Shown here: one piece after another, positions 1 to 7,132 of the stretch
How positions within the stretch are numbered: position 1 is the stretch's first letter
Layout: every line of letters starts with the position of its first letter
Source: Clostridia bacterium
GTDB lineage: Bacteria > Bacillota > Clostridia > Christensenellales > Aristaeellaceae
NCBI GenBank assembly: GCA_900754755.1
Contig: CAAEEC010000416.1
Coordinates: 1 to 15,692 of the forward strand
Direction of reading: 5' to 3'
Length of the DNA stretch: 15,692 nucleotides
Notes under the pieces: generated by a model
The model's database searches: none
What the model saw: only the letters and a program-made list of their open reading frames with translations
Told to the model about the DNA's origin: nothing
Position numbers and translations under genes: made by a program

Positions 1-94
1 CATGCCCGTCACCATCGATATTTTCGTCGGACACGACGCGTCTTGGGATGCGGAGCAAAAAGCGGCGCTGCAATACATTGGCGAACGCTTGTAG
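1..94 (+). CDS. 3' end of an unidentified gene (partial)
   Basis: The frame is open from the left edge and ends at a TAG at 92-94. About 30 residues are visible, ending in the sequence QYIGERL. An ATG at position 2 lies in frame but has no visible ribosome binding site, so the true start is probably outside the window. The codons are GC-rich like the neighbouring genes, and a strong stem-loop terminator follows 12 bases after the stop, which supports a real gene end. The fragment is too short for me to assign a family. It converges on the minus-strand operon that ends at 148. Confidence 0.5.
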   Translation, partial: MPVTIDIFVGHDASWDAEQKAALQYIGERL

Positions 95-106
95 AAAGGC
101 AAAAGC

Positions 107-136
107 TTGGGCGCGCAATTTTTTTGCGCGCCCCAA
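107..136. terminator. Bidirectional Rho-independent terminator between convergent genes
   Basis: Arms 107-118 (TTGGGCGCGCAA) and 124-136 (TTGCGCGCCCCAA) pair with one bulged base around a short T-rich loop. On the + strand the stem is followed by ATTTC. On the minus strand it is followed by a T-rich stretch (GCTTTTGCC). It lies between the + strand gene ending at 94 and the minus-strand gene ending at 148, so it probably terminates both. Confidence 0.75.
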
Positions 137-147
137 TTTCATGCCAT

Positions 148-1380
148 TTACCAGCTTTGCACCATTTCCATGGCGATTTGCGCCCAGCGCGCCAGGTTTT
201 GCGGGCGGTGGGCCACGGAGCTGATGTCTTTGAGCGTGATTTCCATGGACGTGCCACTTGCCCGGCAGGCGGAGAGGGCGTTGCGGATTTCCGCGCGCAC
301 CGCTTCTTCCTCCAAGTCAGGGGAGGCCACCAGCGCGGGATTGGGTTTCCAGGCCATCACATAGTCCTTGCCCATCTGTTCGGCGGCCTTGCGCACGTCG
401 GCCCAGGGAGTGATGGAAATCTTGCGCAGGTTGGGGATTTGGCGCAGAATATCGATCTTATCGCTGAGCGGCTCGCAGCAGCCGTAGTAGACGAGGCCAA
501 AATCCCGGAAATACTCTTGCATATAAGCGATATCGAATTCCGCGTGCATCTTGGGCGAAACCACGGCGAGCGGCTGCGCCATGCCGCGGCCCCAGATGTT
601 GGCGCGCGTGGCTGTTTCGCCTGCGCGAGGCGGGTGCAAGTCGTTCGTCAGCCCCGCGGTGCAATGTACCGTGGGCGCTTCGCCCCCTTCCAGCAGCCCC
701 ATTTCTTCCATGCGGCGCAGCAGCCGCAAATGAATGTCCTGATAGCGGCGATAAAGCGCATGCACCTTTTGCGGATCGTCGATCAAATCGCACAGCGCGT
801 TTTGCATGCCGCGCCAACTGGAAAACACATCCCATGGCGCGTAGTAAATATAGCGCACGCCCTGAAAGCGCACGGGCAGCAAATCGCCAAACAGGCTGCC
901 CAGCCATTCGATGTCGCGCGCATCCGCCTCTCGATCCCAAAAAATTTCAATGTCGTGCAGCTTCGCGATGGCGGCGGCATCCTCAAATTGGTCGGCATAT
1001 TGGTGGGAAACGATGTTGTTCCCCGCGTCGGCCGCGAGCGTGTTTTCCTGCACTTCCACGCCAATGGAGCCCATATGGTAGTTGCCCACCGGACAAAAAT
1101 CCGGCATTAGCATATCGCACCGGCAGTGCTCCCATTGCCACAGCAACCTGCGAAAGCGCTGCTCAACGGGCCGCAGGCGCGCATCTTCGCATTGCAGGGT
1201 CAGGGAGCCGTCGAAATCCAACTGATTCCACGGCAATTCGTCGATCAGCACCACGGGGCGAATCATTCGCCGGTCGTTTACCGCCCGGTACAGTTCTCGG
1301 GTTTCTTGCTGGCCGCCATTCCGCGCGGCAATTTCCGCGATTTGGCCCGCCAGCGAGCGCAGGATCTCCCTATCGCGCAT
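148..1380 (-). CDS. Uroporphyrinogen decarboxylase (URO-D) / corrinoid methyltransferase-like protein
   Basis: This is a 410-aa cytoplasmic protein of the URO-D superfamily, which includes HemE and the cobalamin-dependent methyltransferases of the MtaA/MtbA type. It lacks an obvious HemE N-terminal arginine motif, so a haem role is unlikely. The C-terminal half carries the patch YYGCCEPLSDKIDILRQIPN followed by LRKISITPWADVRKAAEQ, which I recognise from URO-D-like proteins of anaerobic Bacillota. H239-C240 and C301-C302 could form a metal site like the zinc His/Cys ligands of methylcobamide transferases, but the spacing is not classical. The ATG at 1380 is chosen because AAAGGAG lies 9-10 bases upstream; the open frame runs further upstream but into the GH31 gene. 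It is the last gene of the minus-strand operon, 77 bases after the GH31 gene. The substrate is unknown. Family assignment is fairly secure, function is not. Confidence 0.8.
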   Translation of the reverse strand: MRDREILRSLAGQIAEIAARNGGQQETRELYRAVNDRRMIRPVVLIDELPWNQLDFDGSLTLQCEDARLRPVEQRFRRLLWQWEHCRCDMLMPDFCPVGNYHMGSIGVEVQENTLAADAGNNIVSHQYADQFEDAAAIAKLHDIEIFWDREADARDIEWLGSLFGDLLPVRFQGVRYIYYAPWDVFSSWRGMQNALCDLIDDPQKVHALYRRYQDIHLRLLRRMEEMGLLEGGEAPTVHCTAGLTNDLHPPRAGETATRANIWGRGMAQPLAVVSPKMHAEFDIAYMQEYFRDFGLVYYGCCEPLSDKIDILRQIPNLRKISITPWADVRKAAEQMGKDYVMAWKPNPALVASPDLEEEAVRAEIRNALSACRASGTSMEITLKDISSVAHRPQNLARWAQIAMEMVQSW

Positions 1381-1428
1381 ACAAAATTCGCTCCTTTCGC
1401 GCCAGTTGGGATGCCCTAGCGGCACTTG

Positions 1429-1455
1429 CCAGCCTAGCGCGCCTTTTCTGGCTGG
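1429..1455 (-). other. Possible small stem-loop in the GH31/URO-D gene gap
   Basis: CCAGCC (1429-1434) and GGCTGG (1450-1455) can form a 6-bp stem with a 15-base loop, just after the GH31 stop codon in transcription order. There is no T-tract, so it is not a convincing terminator. It could stabilise a 3' end or be chance in GC-rich DNA. Confidence 0.25.
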
Positions 1456-1457
1456 GT

Positions 1458-3434
1458 TTACGCTTCCAGCCGTTCCAGCACCGGGATCACATCCAGCGGT
1501 GCGGGGATAACCGCGCGCTGGCCGCCCGCGAAAATTTCGCCCGTATCCACATTGCGCCACGCGCATCCCGCGGGCAGAACCACATCGCGCTCCCGCGCGC
1601 CAGGCTCCATCACGGGCGCCACCAGATATTTGCCGCCGAACATATACTGATCTTTGCAATCGTACAGCGCGGCTTCGCCAGGGAACTCGTAGAACATTGC
1701 GCGCAGCAGGGGTTTGCCCGTTTCGTGCGCTTCGGCCATCAGGCCGCGAACGTATTCCCGCAAAGCTTCCCGCCGCTTCATATATTTTACCAAAATGGGA
1801 TAGGCCTCTTCGCCAAAGCTCCACACCTCGTTGTCGCTGCCGGAATTGAGCATGGGCGTGCCGTCTTTGCGCTGCACGGGCACGGATGGCTGGCGGTCGC
1901 CATGCAAGCGCATCACCGGGCAGTAGCAGCCCCACTGGAACCAGCGAATGAGCAATTCGCGGAAGGCAGGATCCTGCGGATTGCCCTGGTGGAAACCGCC
2001 AATGTCCGTCGTCCACCACGGCAAGCCCGCGATGCCCATGCTCAGTCCCGCGCACACCTGGCGGCGCAGGTACGCCCACTGGCACATCACATCGCCCGAC
2101 CAAACCAGCGCGCCATAGCGCTGGCTGCCCGCCCAGGCGCAGCGCACCAAGTTGACGGGGTTCTGCTGGCCCGCCTGGGTCATCCCGTCCCAGAAGGCGC
2201 GGGAATAAAGCTGCGGATAGAGGTTGCCCACTTGCTGGTTGCTGCCCAGATAGTAGCGGTAATTCTTATAATCGTACGTGCCGTATTCCGGTTCCGCCTC
2301 ATCCAGCCAGAAGAGGCGAACGCCATATTGGTAATAGTTCTGCTTGCACTTTTCCCACACGTATTCGCGGGCGCGGGGATTGGTGGCGTCGAAGAACATG
2401 CTGTCCTCCACAAAGCGCATGCCAACCTGTTCGCCATATTCGGCGCGCACCAACAGTCCCTGCTGCTGCATTTCCGAATAATTTTCGCTGGTAAACGCCA
2501 CCTGCGGCCAAACGCTCACCATCAGTTCGATGCCCATTTCCTTCAACTCGCGCACCATAGCGGCGGGATCGGGAAAGAATTCCGGATCGAAGCGATAATC
2601 GCCCATGCGCGGCCAATGGAAGAAATCGCACACAATCACATCGATGGGCAAACCGCGGCGCTTGTATTCCCGTGCCACTTCCAGGAGTTGTTCCTGGTTC
2701 CAGTAGCGCAGCTTACATTGCCAGAATCCCAGCCCGTATTCGGGCATCATGGGCGCAAAACCGGTGGCCTTGGCGTAATTCAGGCTGATCTGCGCGGGCG
2801 TGTCCCCGGCGGTGATCCAATAATCCAATTGCTTGGTGGATTCCGCGCGCCAAGTGGTGCGGTTTTTGCCAAAGCTCACTTCGCCAATGGCGGGATTGTG
2901 CCACAAAAAGCCATAGCCCCGGCTGGAAAGCACAAAAGGCACGCTGGCCTGCGAATTGCGGTGCGCCAGTTCCAACGTGCAGCCTTTCCAATCCAGATTT
3001 TCCTCCTGATATTGGCCCATGCCATACAAATGCTCGCCCTCCTGCCCCTCGAAAGTGGCTGTAAGCGCGAAATCCCCGCCCAGTATGGGCTCGAATTTGC
3101 GCGCGCGGAGGGCCAGAGCGTTGCCATCGTCGGTTTCCCGCAGCAGCACTTCCCCGCCATCGCCCAAGAATGTGAGACGCATGCACTTGTGCCAACCCTG
3201 TATTTCGATCCGTGCTGTGATCTTCCCGCAGCGCAAGGTGGCGCGTTCTTCTTCTATATGAATTTCAACATTCTGTGTGGGCGTGGGATCCAGCAGGGCA
3301 AACCGGGGGTCATCCACTTCCTGCACCAGGCGGGAACGCACGCGCAGGCTATCCTCGCCCCAGGGCGTGATCACCAGCGTTTCGCCCAGGCTCCGTCCGA
3401 TCAGTTGATTGCCTTGTCGCTCAAAATACCGCAT
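1458..3434 (-). CDS. Glycoside hydrolase family 31 alpha-glycosidase (alpha-glucosidase or alpha-xylosidase type)
   Basis: This 658-aa enzyme is a GH31 retaining alpha-glycosidase. The N-terminal beta domain contains the family signature GMGQYQEENLDWKG. The (beta/alpha)8 barrel shows IDVIVCDFFHWP followed by a FDPEFFPDP stretch. The catalytic nucleophile is probably D378 in FWLDEAEPE, and the acid/base is probably D448 in VWSGD; their 70-residue spacing is close to that of E. coli YicI. A WWTTDIGGF motif follows. There is no signal peptide, so it should act in the cytoplasm on imported oligosaccharide or glycoside. The start at 3434 has an AGGGAGG site just upstream. It is third in the minus-strand operon, 107 bases after the PHP gene with a stem-loop in the gap. 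The exact substrate (alpha-glucoside, alpha-xyloside or another) cannot be read from the sequence. Confidence 0.93.
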   Translation of the reverse strand: MRYFERQGNQLIGRSLGETLVITPWGEDSLRVRSRLVQEVDDPRFALLDPTPTQNVEIHIEEERATLRCGKITARIEIQGWHKCMRLTFLGDGGEVLLRETDDGNALALRARKFEPILGGDFALTATFEGQEGEHLYGMGQYQEENLDWKGCTLELAHRNSQASVPFVLSSRGYGFLWHNPAIGEVSFGKNRTTWRAESTKQLDYWITAGDTPAQISLNYAKATGFAPMMPEYGLGFWQCKLRYWNQEQLLEVAREYKRRGLPIDVIVCDFFHWPRMGDYRFDPEFFPDPAAMVRELKEMGIELMVSVWPQVAFTSENYSEMQQQGLLVRAEYGEQVGMRFVEDSMFFDATNPRAREYVWEKCKQNYYQYGVRLFWLDEAEPEYGTYDYKNYRYYLGSNQQVGNLYPQLYSRAFWDGMTQAGQQNPVNLVRCAWAGSQRYGALVWSGDVMCQWAYLRRQVCAGLSMGIAGLPWWTTDIGGFHQGNPQDPAFRELLIRWFQWGCYCPVMRLHGDRQPSVPVQRKDGTPMLNSGSDNEVWSFGEEAYPILVKYMKRREALREYVRGLMAEAHETGKPLLRAMFYEFPGEAALYDCKDQYMFGGKYLVAPVMEPGARERDVVLPAGCAWRNVDTGEIFAGGQRAVIPAPLDVIPVLERLEA

Positions 3435-3498
3435 CTTTTGTTCCTCCCTGCCGATGAACGGCGGAAATTCGCACGCAGTTTCGCTCTGAAAATACAAT

Positions 3499-3530
3499 TG
3501 GGCCAGCAACTTTTGCGCGTTGCTGGCCCA
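3499..3530 (-). terminator. Perfect 12-bp stem-loop between PHP and GH31 genes (possible attenuator or partial terminator)
   Basis: TGGGCCAGCAAC (3499-3510) and GTTGCTGGCCCA (3519-3530) are exact reverse complements around an 8-base loop. In the direction of transcription the stem begins about 11 bases after the PHP stop and is followed by ATTGTATTTTC, a weak, interrupted T-tract. I found no convincing promoter between it and the GH31 start, so it is better read as a partial terminator, RNA-processing or stability element inside the operon. Confidence 0.6.
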
Positions 3531-3541
3531 TGGACGTCCGT

Positions 3542-4807
3542 TTATTCTTTTCGCTCCGCAAAGGCCGCGAAGGCGCTGAGCCGTTCCGCAAGGGAAGGCC
3601 ATTTTTCCACGCTTTTGGCGCTGAACAGGCCGTCTTCCGGATTGGCGGTGGCGCGCCACTCGTGCGCGATCAGCGCCCAAGTGGCCGTGATCAAATGCGC
3701 GAACGCCGGGTCGCGCTGCGCCTCGCACACAAAGGACTGGCGCGGGGAATTGATGTCCTCGCCGCTGATCTGCATCAGACCGTATTGCTCGCACAAAACG
3801 CGCACGCGATTGAGCTGCGCCATGGTGTTGCGCGAAGGCATATACGTAATCGCGCGGAAGCCCAGTTCCTTGAGGAAGGGCACCAGCTCGTCCAGATAAT
3901 CGTCTTCAAACTTTTGCGCGCGTTTATCGCCGGTGACGCTATCGCCCACGTCGCCCAGATAGGCATAGGCCGAAATCGCGCCCACTTCTTCCGAAAGGGC
4001 CAGCACATCGCGCACATCGGGGCATTCGTCCGTCGCCGGAATGTAGAACTTGCCGATGACGTCGCTCTTGATGAAACCGAGCAAATCGTACATGCGGAAG
4101 GGGTTGGCCTCGTCCATCAAATAGCCGCGCACTTTGGCGGAAATGGCGAAGCCCATGTCCTCCTCCAAAAAGCGAACGAGCGCCGCGCCTTCGGGATAGC
4201 GCGCGAGCAATTTTTCGGAGAGGGCGCGCGAAAGATGCCGCTCCGTGACCGAGCCGCCCTTCGCCGCGTTGGAGAGCGGGAGCACATCCTTTTCAAAATC
4301 GAGCGTAACGCCATATTTTGCCATCAGCCCGTTTACCGCCGCGACCATCTTCGCATTGCGCACGTTGCGCTTTGCGCGGTAAGGCGCGAAGAACTCGTTC
4401 ACCCGGCCGGTCTGCGTGTGCGGCACGCCGTGCAGCGCCATGTACACAATCCCATCCTGATCCGGGTTGTTGATGCGCCTGCTGGCAAAGGGCGAATTGG
4501 CAAAGCTCACGCGGCACTCGATGCCGATGGTCGCGCCCATGCCGATGGCCTGCGCCGCCGCGAGGAATTCCTCCGCGCCCGCGATGGAATCATGGTCCAT
4601 CAGTCCGCAGGTGGCCAGGCCCGCCATGCGCGCGAAATACACCGCCGCCGTGGGAGAATAGGGCGAAAACGAATAGGTGGTGTGGATGTGGTTGTTCACA
4701 TCCGTGCCCTTGGGCGGAAAAGGATTGTCCGCCGCAAGCTTCTTCAGGTTTTCCAGCGCTGTGGGCGCGTCCGCGTTGAGCAGCGCCAGGGTTTCCTCTC
4801 TCGTCAT
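3542..4807 (-). CDS. PHP-domain metal-dependent hydrolase
   Basis: This is a 421-aa cytoplasmic protein with a PHP (polymerase and histidinol phosphatase) domain. Likely metal ligands are H40 and H42 in NNHIHTTYS, H72 and D73 in LMDHDS, E97 in GIECRV and D351 in the late ISGEDINSP motif. PHP enzymes include phosphatases, phosphoesterases and lactonases; the substrate here is not evident. The start at 4807 overlaps the upstream stop as ATGA (4807-4804), with GAGGGA a few bases before it, which indicates translational coupling to the isomerase gene. It is longer than a minimal PHP domain because of a large middle section (about residues 130-340). Given its partners it probably acts on a phosphorylated or lactone sugar intermediate; that is inference. 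Confidence 0.85.
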   Translation of the reverse strand: MTREETLALLNADAPTALENLKKLAADNPFPPKGTDVNNHIHTTYSFSPYSPTAAVYFARMAGLATCGLMDHDSIAGAEEFLAAAQAIGMGATIGIECRVSFANSPFASRRINNPDQDGIVYMALHGVPHTQTGRVNEFFAPYRAKRNVRNAKMVAAVNGLMAKYGVTLDFEKDVLPLSNAAKGGSVTERHLSRALSEKLLARYPEGAALVRFLEEDMGFAISAKVRGYLMDEANPFRMYDLLGFIKSDVIGKFYIPATDECPDVRDVLALSEEVGAISAYAYLGDVGDSVTGDKRAQKFEDDYLDELVPFLKELGFRAITYMPSRNTMAQLNRVRVLCEQYGLMQISGEDINSPRQSFVCEAQRDPAFAHLITATWALIAHEWRATANPEDGLFSAKSVEKWPSLAERLSAFAAFAERKE

Positions 4808-5649
4808 ACCAGTTCCCTCAGCGTTTCCAGATTGTATTTGAGCGCCATCAGGCAATCTTCCATGCCTTCGAATTCCACGCTCAGCCAGCCGTCATAACCG
4901 GCGCTGCGCAAAATCTTCAGGCACTCGGGCACGTTCACCACGCCATGGCCGATCATCGCGCCGCGCAGGGAATCCCCGCCGCGCGTGGAGAACCAGCCGT
5001 GTTTGGGCACGAACTCGCCCTTTTTCTTGAAATGGAAATCCTTGGCGTGCGCGTGCGCGGCCAGCGGCGCGGCGATCGCCACGGATGCCACCGGCGTTTC
5101 ATCCGCGCACATGAAGTTGCCCATGTCCACCAACCAACCGAAATTGCGGTTGCCCACGGCCTCGATCAGCGATTTCACGCGCGCCGCGTCCTGCGCGAAA
5201 TAGCCGTGGTTCTCGATCATGGTGTTGATGCCCAAGCCCATGGCGTATTCCGTCACGCGGCCATAGCCTTCGGCCAGGATGGGCAGCGCCTCTTCCCAGG
5301 TGTACGCTTTGCCGGTGGCGTCCTTACCGCCGGTAGCGTCGTGCCGCATGCGGTGCGCGCCCAGCGTCGCCGCGATTTCTACTTCTTTTTTCAGCGTTTC
5401 TACCTGCGCGGCTACGCCGTTCGCCAGGAAATCCGCGCCGACCATGTAAGCGATGATGGGCATCTCGAATTCTTTGGACTGCGCCGCGAGTTTGGGCGCG
5501 TATTCGCGCATTTCCTCGTCCGAGCAGAATTTCACGATTTCCACGCCTTCATATCCCATGCCTTTGGCCGTGGGAATTACGTCCAGAATGGTCATGCGCC
5601 CGTCGCGCATCGCCTGGGAAAAGCTATAAGAACTTACGCCAATCCTCAT
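4804..5649 (-). CDS. Sugar phosphate isomerase/epimerase-like TIM barrel (AP endonuclease 2 superfamily)
   Basis: This 281-aa protein has the xylose-isomerase-like TIM-barrel fold. Probable divalent-metal ligands are E146 (MIENHG), D175 (WLVDMGN), H201 (AHAHAKD) and E259 (LSVEFEG), the usual Glu-Asp-His-Glu set. The N-terminus MRIGVSSYSF is typical. The ATG at 5649 is preferred because GGAGG lies 9 bases upstream; a GTG at 5658 would overlap that site. It is the first gene of the minus-strand operon, 87 bases downstream of the -10 box. Members isomerise or epimerise sugars, and some act on 3-keto-glycosides, so the reaction here is open. There is no oxidoreductase partner in the window. Confidence 0.88.
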   Translation of the reverse strand: MRIGVSSYSFSQAMRDGRMTILDVIPTAKGMGYEGVEIVKFCSDEEMREYAPKLAAQSKEFEMPIIAYMVGADFLANGVAAQVETLKKEVEIAATLGAHRMRHDATGGKDATGKAYTWEEALPILAEGYGRVTEYAMGLGINTMIENHGYFAQDAARVKSLIEAVGNRNFGWLVDMGNFMCADETPVASVAIAAPLAAHAHAKDFHFKKKGEFVPKHGWFSTRGGDSLRGAMIGHGVVNVPECLKILRSAGYDGWLSVEFEGMEDCLMALKYNLETLRELV

Positions 5650-5701
5650 GTGGATCACCCTCCATTTTTTTCTTGCATGTGCAAAGCCAGAAAGCGCGGC
5701 A

Positions 5702-5710
5702 CAACTGGTT
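5702..5710. promoter_or_regulatory. Candidate operator half-pair, downstream copy of CAACTGGTT
   Basis: The 9-mer CAACTGGTT occurs here and again at 5762-5770, exactly 60 bases apart. This copy lies downstream of the predicted transcription start of the operon. Its core AAC-TG-GTT has dyad symmetry, as for LacI-type operator cores. No regulator gene is adjacent, so this is a suggestion only. Confidence 0.3.
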
Positions 5711-5735
5711 GGCGCGCCTTTCTGGTGTTGCTTTC

Positions 5736-5764
5736 ATTGTAACACGAAGCCGCGCAGGTTTCAA
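5736..5764 (-). promoter_or_regulatory. Sigma-A-type promoter of the isomerase-PHP-GH31-URO-D operon
   Basis: Read on the minus strand, the -35 box is TTGAAA (5764-5759), the spacer is 17 bases and the -10 box is TACAAT (5741-5736). Transcription would start near 5729, giving a leader of about 80 bases before the ATG at 5649. This is the only clear promoter upstream of the four-gene operon. Confidence 0.75.
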
Positions 5765-5770
5765 CTGGTT
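5762..5770. promoter_or_regulatory. Candidate operator half-pair, upstream copy of CAACTGGTT overlapping the -35 box
   Basis: This is the second copy of CAACTGGTT. It overlaps the -35 hexamer at 5759-5764, where a bound repressor would block RNA polymerase. Together with the copy at 5702-5710 it brackets the promoter, an arrangement compatible with repression, but the 9-mer could also recur by chance. Confidence 0.3.
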
Positions 5771-5997
5771 TATGAAGAAACTTTTTGGCGCGCTTCCAAA
5801 CCTATATTTATACCGGTGTGCTTTTGGCGTCGCGTTTTTCCGGCTTTCAAAAGGCCGATTCAACGCAGCCTTTGGCCAAAGCCGCCGGCACAAAATTTCG
5901 CTCGTATTTCTTGCGCGGGCAGGAATTCCCCTTCCCCATCTATAAATACTACTATATGCATATATGCAAAAAAGCGAACGCCATAAGGAGGATGCTT

Positions 5998-6465
5998 ATG
6001 CCTGATATGCTGGTAAAGCTCTATAAGGTGAAGGAAGATCCCGCGCTGGAAGCCCGCCTGGCCGCGAACGGCATCCAGCTCAAGCGCGCCCTCGCGCCGG
6101 ATATCCAGCGCATCACCGGCTTTGTGCGGGAAAATTTTGGCGATGGCTGGGCCAACGAATGCCTGGCCGGAATTCTGCGAGACGGCTGCTGGATCGCCGT
6201 GAAAGACAAAAAAGTGGTCGGCTTTGCCTGCTTCGAAGCCACGCGCCCCAACTATTTTGGGCCGACCGGCGTGCTCGAATCCATGCGCGGCATGGGCATC
6301 GGCAAGGCGCTGCTTCTGCGCAGCCTGCTTTCCCTGCGCGAGCGCGGTTACGCCTACGCCATCATCGGCTGGGCAGGCCCCACAGCGTTTTATGAAAAAG
6401 CCGTGGACGCCATACCCATCCCAGGCGAGGAAGGCGAATCCTATGGGGACATGGTGCAGCGATGA
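5998..6465 (+). CDS. GNAT-family N-acetyltransferase
   Basis: This 155-aa protein has the GNAT fold, which transfers an acetyl group from acetyl-CoA to an amine or protein N-terminus. Motif A is visible as R97-G-M-G100-I-G102 within ESMRGMGIGKALLLRSLL, the pyrophosphate-binding R-x-x-G-x-G. It is followed by the usual motif B region GWAGPTAFYEKAV. The start at 5998 is chosen because AAGGAGG (5985-5991) lies 6 bases upstream; the in-frame ATG at 5992 is directly against that site. It reads away from the catabolic operon and stands alone. The acceptor substrate is unknown. Confidence 0.85.
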   Translation: MPDMLVKLYKVKEDPALEARLAANGIQLKRALAPDIQRITGFVRENFGDGWANECLAGILRDGCWIAVKDKKVVGFACFEATRPNYFGPTGVLESMRGMGIGKALLLRSLLSLRERGYAYAIIGWAGPTAFYEKAVDAIPIPGEEGESYGDMVQR

Positions 6466-6481
6466 ACGCATTTGCGTTTGG

Positions 6482-6511
6482 CGCCAGAGCGTAAACTAAA
6501 CCGCTCTGGCG
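6482..6511. terminator. Stem-loop between convergent genes
   Basis: CGCCAGAGCG (6482-6491) and CGCTCTGGCG (6502-6511) form a perfect 10-bp stem with a 10-base A/T-rich loop. It begins 16 bases after the GNAT stop and directly abuts the stop codon of the minus-strand gene (6512-6514). There is no strong T-tract on either side, so termination efficiency is uncertain, but the position between convergent genes favours a shared terminator. Confidence 0.55.
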
Positions 6512-6958
6512 TCAGGACTCAAAGGCCATTTCTTTCGCTTTTATCACAATAAAGCGTTCGTTGTCCAATAGCAGGCAGCATTCAAGGCACCGTTGGTTGT
6601 CCAGCCACAGTTCCAACACTTGCGCAAAAGAGGGTCTTCTCCTTTTTCCCGGCGGATACAGAAACCCGGTAGCCGCCAAAGCGCCATGACAGCAAATGGA
6701 TTCTATGCCGAAAAACTGAATTTTGCATTTTGCTTCGTTGTGGTACAGCGCAATCTGACAAGATGGTAACTTCCGCGTGGCGCGAAGTCGGAACTCCAAT
6801 ACATACCAATCATGAAACCAGGCGTTGGCGCGAATGAACTCCATTCTTTCCTGGCCTATGGCAGATTCCGCCCGCTGCCAACAAGCACGCAACCGTACGC
6901 GCAAATCTTCGCTTACTTCTTCTTCCGTGTAATATCGTTCCGCAAGCGCTTCAAACAT
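6512..6958 (-). CDS. Hypothetical protein, 148 aa, cysteine-containing, no recognised family
   Basis: I do not recognise this protein. It has a charged N-terminus (ALAERYYTEEEVSEDLRVRL), then a segment NAWFHDWYVLEFRLRATRKL followed by strand-like stretches with cysteines, including ICCHG and LECCLLL. The WFHDWYVLEF patch slightly resembles small beta-rich proteins of the DUF4085 or immunity type, but this is weak. There is no signal peptide or membrane segment. The ATG at 6958 has GGAGAGAAGG upstream. It is a single gene, convergent with the GNAT gene, with a stem-loop touching its stop codon. Codon use is somewhat less GC-rich than in the catabolic operon. Confidence 0.65.
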   Translation of the reverse strand: MFEALAERYYTEEEVSEDLRVRLRACWQRAESAIGQERMEFIRANAWFHDWYVLEFRLRATRKLPSCQIALYHNEAKCKIQFFGIESICCHGALAATGFLYPPGKRRRPSFAQVLELWLDNQRCLECCLLLDNERFIVIKAKEMAFES

Positions 6959-7132
6959 AACCTTCTCTCCTTCGCGTTAAACCGCCCGCCAAAATGTGCC
7001 ACCACTTTTTGCCTTTCATCCTATCCACGGATTTCTACAATTTTATTCTTCACGAGCACGCAACAAATGGCCCATACAACCATGTTCCAGCATTGACAAA
7101 CAGATTTGGCGCAATCCGCCCTTTTCCCACGC

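Larger units (their letters stand above)
5650..5997. other. Divergent intergenic region between the catabolic operon and a GNAT gene
   Basis: This 348-base stretch holds no convincing gene. It contains the leader and promoter of the minus-strand operon, two CAACTGGTT repeats, a palindrome CTTTGGCCAAAG at 5870-5881, a palindrome TATATGCATATA at 5953-5964, and an AT-rich patch (5941-5966). That patch may carry the -10 region of the + strand gene (for example TATAAA at 5941 or TACTAT at 5950), but no good -35 box goes with it. Several open frames cross it with no ribosome site and no protein-like composition. Confidence 0.6.

Noticed and set aside
1381..2103. Upstream extension of the URO-D-like frame to give about 650 aa
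   Set aside because: The extra part overlaps the 3' end of the GH31 gene in another frame and has no protein-like content. The ATG at 1380 with AAAGGAG fits the family length better.
834..3899. A very long + strand open frame (over 1000 codons) antisense to the GH31 and URO-D genes
   Set aside because: It lies opposite genes with clear family motifs, has no ribosome site, and its translation is rich in Ala, Arg and His with no domain. It is a by-product of GC-rich codons on the opposite strand.
3530..4897. + strand frame of about 455 codons opposite the PHP gene
   Set aside because: The minus strand has all the PHP metal motifs and a coupled start. The + strand product has low-complexity Arg/His/Ala content.
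5785..5997. N-terminal extension of the first GNAT protein
   Set aside because: The strong AAGGAGG site at 5985-5991 fixes the start at 5998, and the upstream residues do not resemble an acetyltransferase.
6959..7132. Possible promoter or terminator in the gap between the orphan gene and the alarmone synthetase
   Set aside because: Only weak hexamers with poor spacing and no stable stem-loop were found, so nothing is annotated there.
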